In this document: positions 58,344-64,000 of the stretch, piece by piece | Position numbering within the stretch: the stretch's first letter is position 1 | Layout of the letters: the number at the start of each line of letters is the position of its first letter | DNA from: Winogradskyella jejuensis | GTDB lineage: Bacteria > Bacteroidota > Bacteroidia > Flavobacteriales > Flavobacteriaceae | DNA length: 64,000 nucleotides | NCBI RefSeq assembly: GCF_900129745.1 | Contig: NZ_FQWS01000002.1 | Location: 930,001 to 994,000 of the forward strand | Direction of reading: 5' to 3' | Notes under the pieces: model-generated | The model's input: only the letters and a program-made list of their open reading frames with translations | What the model was told of the DNA's origin: nothing | Database searches by the model: none | Program-made: the position numbers and the translations under genes

Positions 58344-59633
58344 CTAAAGACTATGAAGTAATTGTGAAAGTTTTTCAGTTAAAGCTTTGCGACTGTATTT
58401 CTGAAGTCCTATAGGATAAGATTTTAAGCCATCATTCTTATAAGCTTCAAAACACTCTAAAATTTGAGTCTTAAGTTTTGCTTTTTCATCATATTGAAAA
58501 TAAGTACCTGTATTTGTAGATTTGATAATATCTTCTACATCTGAATCTCTTGGACCTATTGCCAATATTGGAGTTTCAGAAACCATGTATTCAAATAACT
58601 TACCCGGAATAATAGCTTTGGTGTCTTCAGAATCAATTTCTATAAGAAGTAATAATTGTGATTTTTTCTGAAATGCAATAGCTTCATCGTGGTTTACATA
58701 ACCTATAAGATTTAATACATCTTCAAGTCCATATGATTTAATTGAATTTATTATGGTATCACTTACAACACCAACTAAATTCAACTCAAAACTAGATTTA
58801 AACGTTTCATTTTCTTTCATCAACTCAGATAGCACTTCCCATAGTACCTTGGGATTTCGTTCTGATAGTAAAGAACCAATATGCGACAAAGTGAACTTTG
58901 AATCTTTGGAATCTACAGTAATATTATTTGAATCATAACCATTGGTAATAACAGTTATAGGGCGTTCGGTCTTTGCCTCAAATTCTCTTTTTGTGTGATG
59001 ACTTGTTACTACAATTTGGTCTGCATTCTGGAGAACATTAAGCTCTAATTGATGATGCTTCGCTGCGGAAGACTTTAATAATTTTAATGACTTGTGGTAA
59101 CCAATAGTTGTCCACGGGTCACGAAAATCAGCTACCCAATTAACACCAAGCTCTTTTTTTAATTTTAAACCTATGAGGTGCAAACTATGTGGCGGACCAG
59201 TTGAAATTATAGTTTCAATGTTATTGTTTTGGATATAATCCGAAAGAAAACTAACCGATGGCTTTATCCAGTTTTTACGGGCATCTGGAATAAAGAAATT
59301 ACCACGAATAAAAAGCAGTAATCGTTCTACTAAAGATTGCTTTTTCTTATCAGGGATGACTCCAGAACTAATAGTTTTAGCACTTTTGCTTGATAAGATT
59401 TTTGCAAATTTATATGGCTCTTTTATAGGTCGTTTAATAACTGCGAGGTCTTTAGGAATTTCATCTAAAAGACTGTCATCTACAATAGGATAATTTGGAT
59501 TTTCGGGACAATAAACTATTGGGGTTATTCCAAATTCTGGTAAATACTTGGTAAACTTTAACCAACGTTGAACGCCTGGACCACCTGCTGGCGGCCAATA
59601 GTAAGTAATGATAAGTACTTTTTTGTCGGTCAT
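58344..59633 (-). CDS. Glycosyltransferase family 4 protein
   Basis: A 429-residue GT-B enzyme. The N-terminal 'YYWPPAGGPGVQRWLKFTKY' and 'VADFRDPW' are typical of capsule/exopolysaccharide GT4 enzymes. The C-terminal half has 'GSLLSERNPKVLWEVLSEL' and the nucleotide-sugar-binding 'IPGKLFEYMVSETPILAIG' with its EX7E-like acidic residues. It probably adds a sugar to a lipid-linked glycan on the cytoplasmic face. It starts 4 bp after the YfhO gene and precedes the flippase gene, so all three are likely co-transcribed. Donor and acceptor are unknown. Confidence 0.88.
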   Translation of the reverse strand: MTDKKVLIITYYWPPAGGPGVQRWLKFTKYLPEFGITPIVYCPENPNYPIVDDSLLDEIPKDLAVIKRPIKEPYKFAKILSSKSAKTISSGVIPDKKKQSLVERLLLFIRGNFFIPDARKNWIKPSVSFLSDYIQNNNIETIISTGPPHSLHLIGLKLKKELGVNWVADFRDPWTTIGYHKSLKLLKSSAAKHHQLELNVLQNADQIVVTSHHTKREFEAKTERPITVITNGYDSNNITVDSKDSKFTLSHIGSLLSERNPKVLWEVLSELMKENETFKSSFELNLVGVVSDTIINSIKSYGLEDVLNLIGYVNHDEAIAFQKKSQLLLLIEIDSEDTKAIIPGKLFEYMVSETPILAIGPRDSDVEDIIKSTNTGTYFQYDEKAKLKTQILECFEAYKNDGLKSYPIGLQKYSRKALTEKLSQLLHSL

Positions 59634-59637
59634 AAAT

Positions 59638-62070
59638 TTATGAAGTCGACTTACGTTTTTTGAATTGTAAAAATCCGCCTAAGACAAATAAAATTGCAAA
59701 TAAAACAGAACTTCCTAAGGCAATTTTACTTCCGGTTTCAACCACTTGTGGTTCAAACTTAAATTCTATGGTATGTTTACCCACAGGAATTTGCAATCCT
59801 CTTAATGCGTAGTTAACTCTTAAATGTGGTACTTCTTTTCCATCAATATAAGCCTGCCAACCTTTGTAATAATACATTTCGGAAAAAACAGCCAAACCAT
59901 CATTAGTGTTTATTGATTCGTACTTTAAGTAGTTAGGTTTGTATTCTGTTAAGTAAATCGATGCAGTACTATCTTTTTGATATGTTCTTTTTAAATTGAA
60001 TTCATCAAAAACAGATTTTAAAACAACAGCTTTGTTCTTCGTATCTAAACTATCTAAAGCTCGTATCTCTTCATCTCCATTCACCACTGTGTCTAATTCT
60101 GAAACAAACCATGCATTTCCATTAGGCTCTGTGTATCGGGTTGAGGCTTCTACTCTACCAGATTGGTCCTCAGCTAACACATACTTTGTATTAAGCATGT
60201 TTAAGACTTCAGTATTATTTCTATAAACATGAAAATCCATCAAAGCTTCAAAACGATTTAATTTTGCGGCGTGATAGCCATTTAAAGAATTGTGGAAATA
60301 AGCGGCTCTAGCTGGTCTAGATTGTCCATCTCGCGAAACATCTAAAACTCTAAAATGTCCATCATCATTTAAGATTTCTTTATCGGCATTAGAGGCTTGA
60401 TATGGCTTATCAATCTCTCGAGCAGATTTAAAACTTTCTGTGTTAACATAGGCTCTATCTACTGAAACTAAATCGAATACAATCAATACAGCAAAAACAA
60501 CCACAACTAGTTTTTCAGACAGTTTTTCTTTAAGGAAATAGAATATGATTCCAGCTGAAAGCAAAACCAAAATCAATGTTCTTATAGTATCAGAAACAAA
60601 AAGAGATTTTCTATCTGAGATTAAGGCATTCAATAAAGCTTCAGGGTATTCTTTTTCTCGTGAGTTTGTAAATTCAAATAAGAAGGAATGAAATACTAAG
60701 AACACTAAAGCTAATCCACCACAGATAAGTATTGTATATTTTAAAGCCTTAAGTTTTTCTTCTTTTTTCTGAAAATCGTTAAAAAGTCTTACTAAAGCAA
60801 AAATACCTAAAACAGGAATACATAATTCTAAAATAACTTGTATTGAACTTACTGCTCTAAACTTATTGTAAAGTGGCACATAGTCGATAAAGAAATCTGT
60901 TAAGAAGCCTAAGTTCTTTCCATAGGACAATAATAAAGACAGTAAAGTCCCACCAACGAGCCACCACTTTAATCTTCCTTTAACTAAGAATAAACCTAAA
61001 ACAAAAAGGAAAATAATTACTGCTCCAACATATGCTGGTGCTTCAACTATAGTTTGGTCTCCCCAATACATTGGTGCATTACGCGAAGCCTCAATAGCTT
61101 CTATTGGAGAAGCTCCCAAATTGATATAAGCTTTATAAAATTCTGAATCTTTGCCTACATCTTCAGTGCTCCCACCGCCCATAAATTTTGGAATGTATAG
61201 ATTAAAAGTCTCAGCTAATCCATAACTGTACTCTGTAATGTAGGTTGGGTCTAAACCTTCTTTAACTTCTTTAGGCTGGCCATTCGGTAGAAACGTTAAA
61301 TCACTTTTACCACGTGTACTTTCTTTAACATACTCTTGCGTAGCCATAAGGTTTGTAGCATTAAGACCTACAGCTATAATAGCTGCAACAGTTAGTAATC
61401 CTACAGATTTAAAAAAGTGAGCTAATTGTTTTTTCTGATATGCATCAATAAGATAAGTAAGCCCTAGAACAAGAACCAAAAGCAACAAATAATAGGTCAT
61501 TTGGTAATGATTGGCTACTATTTCTAAACCTAGAGCTACAATGGTGAGTAAAAAACCCCAAATGTATTTCTTCCGAAAAGTCAGAATGATGCCAGATAAA
61601 ACTAAAGGCATATAAGCAATAGCGTGGGCTTTAGAATTATGACCAACACCTAAAATAATTATCATATATGTTGAAAAACCAAAAGCTAAAGACCCCAAAG
61701 CTGCAAGCTTAAAGTCCACTTTAAGACTTAAAAGCAAGATGTAAAAGCCAATAAAATAAAGGAATAGATAGTCGGCTGGACGCGGTAAAAAACGAATAGC
61801 TAAATCTAACTTCTTAATATAGTTATGTGGATACTTAGCACCTAACTGATAAGTAGGCATGCCTCCAAAAGCGCTATTGGTCCAGTAGGTTTCTTCTCCT
61901 TCTTTCTCAGCATAATCAAGCTGTTGCTTGGCCATACCTTTGTAATGCATTATATCACTCTGAAATATTTTTTTGCCTTGTAAAACAGGACTAAAGTAAG
62001 CAAGCGATAAGACTACAAAACCTAATAATACTAACAAATGCGGAAGAAATCCCTTTAGGTATTTTGACAT
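59638..62070 (-). CDS. YfhO family large membrane glycosyltransferase-like protein
   Basis: An 810-residue protein with a first helix near the N-terminus ('LVLLGFVVLSLAYFSPVL'), a catalytic-loop-like 'GKKIFQSDIMHYKGMA' carrying Asp39, and a dozen further helices to about 540. A periplasmic C-terminal domain (550-790) ends in a final helix. The layout fits YfhO, related to GT-C enzymes that use polyprenyl-linked sugars. In Bacillus, YfhO glycosylates lipoteichoic acid; the substrate in this Gram-negative is unknown, perhaps a surface glycan, as the flippase and GT4 genes follow. It starts 31 bp after the DUF4834 gene. Confidence 0.9.
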   Translation of the reverse strand: MSKYLKGFLPHLLVLLGFVVLSLAYFSPVLQGKKIFQSDIMHYKGMAKQQLDYAEKEGEETYWTNSAFGGMPTYQLGAKYPHNYIKKLDLAIRFLPRPADYLFLYFIGFYILLLSLKVDFKLAALGSLAFGFSTYMIIILGVGHNSKAHAIAYMPLVLSGIILTFRKKYIWGFLLTIVALGLEIVANHYQMTYYLLLLVLVLGLTYLIDAYQKKQLAHFFKSVGLLTVAAIIAVGLNATNLMATQEYVKESTRGKSDLTFLPNGQPKEVKEGLDPTYITEYSYGLAETFNLYIPKFMGGGSTEDVGKDSEFYKAYINLGASPIEAIEASRNAPMYWGDQTIVEAPAYVGAVIIFLFVLGLFLVKGRLKWWLVGGTLLSLLLSYGKNLGFLTDFFIDYVPLYNKFRAVSSIQVILELCIPVLGIFALVRLFNDFQKKEEKLKALKYTILICGGLALVFLVFHSFLFEFTNSREKEYPEALLNALISDRKSLFVSDTIRTLILVLLSAGIIFYFLKEKLSEKLVVVVFAVLIVFDLVSVDRAYVNTESFKSAREIDKPYQASNADKEILNDDGHFRVLDVSRDGQSRPARAAYFHNSLNGYHAAKLNRFEALMDFHVYRNNTEVLNMLNTKYVLAEDQSGRVEASTRYTEPNGNAWFVSELDTVVNGDEEIRALDSLDTKNKAVVLKSVFDEFNLKRTYQKDSTASIYLTEYKPNYLKYESINTNDGLAVFSEMYYYKGWQAYIDGKEVPHLRVNYALRGLQIPVGKHTIEFKFEPQVVETGSKIALGSSVLFAILFVLGGFLQFKKRKSTS

Positions 62071-62101
62071 GAAAAAGAATTAAAATGAATTAGGCTGAAA
62101 A

Positions 62102-62383
62102 TTAATCAATTTCTTCGTAATCGATATATTCACCAACATTTTTATTTGAAGCATCATCTCTAGACGGCATTTTATCAATAACCGTTTCTCCTTCTTTTTG
62201 TTTGGGTTGCTGTGCGCGTTGTTGCGCATTAAACTGTTGCCCAAATTTTTGTTCCATTTTTCGGGCAGCAAAACGTATTAATATAGGTGCGAATATTCGC
62301 GATAAAATTTTAATTATAAAATATACAGCAATTATGTAAAGTAGCATTCGGGCTACACCATAGACTGATAAAGTAAAAATCAT
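62102..62383 (-). CDS. DUF4834 family small membrane protein
   Basis: A 93-residue protein from ATG 62383; a TTG nine bases upstream is in frame but less likely. One membrane helix ('GVARMLLYIIAVYFIIKILS') is followed by a basic amphipathic stretch and a Gln/Lys-rich acidic tail ending GEYIDYEEID, as in DUF4834. The role of the family is unknown; it typically sits beside YfhO in Bacteroidota, as here. It is first in the minus-strand cluster. Confidence 0.82.
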   Translation of the reverse strand: MIFTLSVYGVARMLLYIIAVYFIIKILSRIFAPILIRFAARKMEQKFGQQFNAQQRAQQPKQKEGETVIDKMPSRDDASNKNVGEYIDYEEID

Positions 62384-62462
62384 ATGAATCAATTATATTT
62401 CAAAAATACAATTAACATGATTTATAATCCGTTATAAATCCCTAAAAAAAGTATAAAATATC

Positions 62463-62470
62463 TATATTTG
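62463..62470 (+). promoter_or_regulatory. -7 promoter box of the transporter-like gene
   Basis: TATATTTG matches TAnnTTTG and ends 18 nt before ATG 62489. The TTG at 62468 lies within the box, so the longer start is excluded. Confidence 0.6.
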
Positions 62471-62488
62471 AAATCTAACCTATTTACC

Positions 62489-63481
62489 ATGAAACTACTA
62501 AAACCTCTTTTTTTGTCTTTGATGCTGGCTGCCTCTATCCCAGCTATGTCACAATATACAGACGTTATAAACTCTAATAGACCTGGTGTTTCTAAAGCTG
62601 CTTTTTCTGTAGGTACTAATGTATTACAGTTAGAATTAGGTGGCTACACAAACAAAGAAGAGCATACACCTTTAAACTACGAGGTTTCTGGTTTTGGTGT
62701 TGATTTTGCTGCGCGATTTGGTTTGCTTTTAGAAGAATTAGAGGTAAATATTGAAGGTATTTATCAAAATGATACGTTTACATCGAACGCTTCTGCTATT
62801 CCTACAGAAGATAAAAGGTCAAATTTTAGGACTTTTACAATTGGTGCCAAATATTTAGTTTATGACCCCTATAAAAATGCTGAGGAAGATAAACCCAACA
62901 TATACAGTTATCATGCAAATAGACGTTTTAAGTGGAAATCACTTATTCCTGCAGTCGCTGTGTATTTAGGTGTCAATTTTGATACAGAAAATAACCCGTA
63001 TGTTCCATATACACCATTTGCACAATCTCTAGAAAGTGGTATAAGCCCAAAAGTGATGATTGCTACGCAAAATAACTTTGCTGGTGGATGGGTCTTTGTT
63101 ATGAATTTTTTTAAAGATAGAATTGGTACCGATTTCTCAGACTTTCAGTATATATTAACCTTGACACATTCATTTTCTGAACAATGGGTTTTATTTGGTG
63201 AAGCACAAGGTATTAAAAGTGATTTTTACTCTGACAATATATTCAGATTTGGTGGTGCATATCTGTGGACTAAGAACTTTCAGTTAGATGCCAATATTGC
63301 ATTTAATGCCAAAGACACGCCTTCGGTTTTCAATATTGCTTTTGGTGCTTCGTATCGATTTGATTGGCATAAGGACAAAGAAATCGATAATGGTGGAAAG
63401 GCTAGTGATAAAGTGGATACGTCTAAAAGAAAGACAAAACGAAAAAAGAAAAATACAGATTTCGATTCCGATAATATATAG
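62489..63481 (+). CDS. Outer-membrane beta-barrel 'transporter' family protein
   Basis: A 330-residue protein from ATG 62489, with signal MKLLKPLFLSLMLAASIPAMS. The mature start 'DVINSNRPGVSKAAFSVGTN' and 'LQLELGGYTNKEEHTPLNYE' match the MetA-pathway/phenol-degradation-like outer-membrane family that is usually labelled 'transporter'. Many beta strands with aromatic girdle residues are visible. A short, highly basic C-terminal tail (DKVDTSKRKTKRKKKNTDFD) follows, which is unusual for a barrel end. Substrate unknown. It is followed 9 bp later by a GNAT-like gene. Confidence 0.8.
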   Translation: MKLLKPLFLSLMLAASIPAMSQYTDVINSNRPGVSKAAFSVGTNVLQLELGGYTNKEEHTPLNYEVSGFGVDFAARFGLLLEELEVNIEGIYQNDTFTSNASAIPTEDKRSNFRTFTIGAKYLVYDPYKNAEEDKPNIYSYHANRRFKWKSLIPAVAVYLGVNFDTENNPYVPYTPFAQSLESGISPKVMIATQNNFAGGWVFVMNFFKDRIGTDFSDFQYILTLTHSFSEQWVLFGEAQGIKSDFYSDNIFRFGGAYLWTKNFQLDANIAFNAKDTPSVFNIAFGASYRFDWHKDKEIDNGGKASDKVDTSKRKTKRKKKNTDFDSDNI

Positions 63482-63490
63482 CCTAACTAC

Positions 63491-64000
63491 ATGATTGAAA
63501 TTAAAGAAGCGATTTCTAAAAAGGAATTGAAACAGTTTGTAAAATTTCCTTTTAAACTCTATAAAAATTCAAAATATTGGGTGCCTCCCATCATAAGCGA
63601 AGAGCTAAAAACTTTTGATAAATCGGAAAACCCTGTTTTTAATGATGCCGAAGCTCGTTTTTTTCTAGCCTACAAAAACAATGAAATCGTTGGTAGGGTC
63701 GCTGCTATAATTAATTGGCTGGAGATAAAAAATCAAGATATACAAAAGATGCGTTTTGGTTGGTTTGATTTTATTGATGACTTACAAGTTAGTAAAGCCT
63801 TACTAAAAACTGTTGAGAAGATTGGCAAAGAACATAACCTCAAATATACAGAAGGACCTGTTGGTTTTTCTAATCTTGATAAGGTTGGTGTAATGACCGA
63901 AGGTTTTGATTCTATAGCGCCAATGATCACATGGTACAATCATCCATATTATGTAAATCATTATCAAGCACATGGATATACTGTTGAAAAAGAGTATTCT
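63491..64000 (+). CDS. GNAT-like N-acetyltransferase family protein (3' end outside window)
   Basis: ATG 63491 opens a frame that runs to the right edge (170 codons so far). 'MIEIKEAISKKELKQFVKFP', 'YKNSKYWVPPIISEELKTFD' and 'EARFFLAYKNNEIVGRVAAI' fit a Bacteroidota GNAT-fold family of about 370-380 residues, in which 'VGRVAAI' is the acetyl-CoA-like strand. 'EGPVGFSNLDKVGVMTEGFD' is also typical. The substrate is unknown. It is 9 bp after the transporter-like gene and probably in the same operon. Confidence 0.8.
   Translation, partial: MIEIKEAISKKELKQFVKFPFKLYKNSKYWVPPIISEELKTFDKSENPVFNDAEARFFLAYKNNEIVGRVAAIINWLEIKNQDIQKMRFGWFDFIDDLQVSKALLKTVEKIGKEHNLKYTEGPVGFSNLDKVGVMTEGFDSIAPMITWYNHPYYVNHYQAHGYTVEKEYS

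Noticed and set aside
62080-62271. A 63-residue minus-strand reading frame overlapping DUF4834
   Set aside because: It overlaps DUF4834 in another frame and the composition is low-complexity Lys/Asn; DUF4834 is the recognised family.
1-64000. CRISPR array, tRNA, rRNA, insertion sequence or prophage
   Set aside because: No repeat-spacer array, cloverleaf, rRNA core sequence, transposase or phage structural gene was seen on either strand.

Overview
This is an AT-rich stretch of a Flavobacteriaceae-type chromosome (phylum Bacteroidota). Four lines of evidence point there. Two giant surface proteins carry type IX secretion (T9SS) type B sorting tails, and one is followed by a PorP/SprF-like gene. 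Ten genes are preceded by the Bacteroidota -7 promoter box TAnnTTTG, and Shine-Dalgarno sites are generally absent. A bacillithiol gene (bshA) is present. Families typical of the group occur (DUF4251, DUF4834, DUF1835, a fused alpha/beta E1 oxo-acid dehydrogenase, a GH3/beta-lactamase fusion). I see no rRNA, tRNA, CRISPR array, prophage or insertion sequence, so this looks like ordinary core chromosome with a few accessory patches.

Layout. Positions 1-8392: the 3' part of a SprB-like adhesin gene and its PorP/SprF partner. 8460-15903 (minus): a coiled-coil protein, a divergent EF-G paralogue with altered switch residues, and a secreted protein of leucine-rich repeats plus nine cysteine-bearing beta-sandwich modules. 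16109-24848: an M23/LysM peptidase, a penicillin-acylase-family lipoprotein, a DUF4251 protein, a DEAD-box RNA helicase, a DUF1853 nuclease-like protein, a pseudouridine synthase, an exported protein and an SF2 helicase. 25021-28391: a lone ExbD-like protein, two tiny ORFs ending at a strong terminator, an M19 dipeptidase lipoprotein whose 3' tail recurs twice downstream, and Hsp20. 28392-30555 (minus): a branched-chain-type E1 dehydrogenase and a 47-residue membrane protein. 30701-34853 (plus): a tight six-gene operon (2OG-Fe(II)-like oxygenase, SUI1/YciH factor, DUF1835, nucleoside phosphorylase, small membrane protein, cytoplasmic solute-binding-fold protein). 34906-40853: a lipoprotein, ung, a MutS2 without a Smr domain, a TPR/helix-turn-helix regulator and a DCC thiol oxidoreductase.

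41002-45335 holds the most interesting part. A candidate structured RNA abuts a five-gene minus-strand operon encoding a GshB-type ATP-grasp ligase, a sulfurtransferase, a TerB-like protein, an N-formylglutamate amidohydrolase family protein and a DUF1704 (QEGLA/MATCAP-like) metallopeptidase. Because the strain also carries the bacillithiol gene bshA, the 'glutathione synthase' may act on something other than glutathione.

45473-64000: a dicarboxylate/amino-acid symporter, aroC, an LpxH-like phosphoesterase, an FAD/Fe-S oxidase, a small beta-barrel-like protein, bshA, the GH3/beta-lactamase fusion, a surface-polysaccharide cluster (flippase, glycosyltransferase, YfhO, DUF4834), an outer-membrane transporter-like protein and the start of a GNAT-like acetyltransferase cut by the window edge.

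Several gene starts were moved from the longest ORF to an internal codon because a promoter box lies inside or just upstream of the longer reading frame, or because a clean signal peptide or stop-start overlap begins there.
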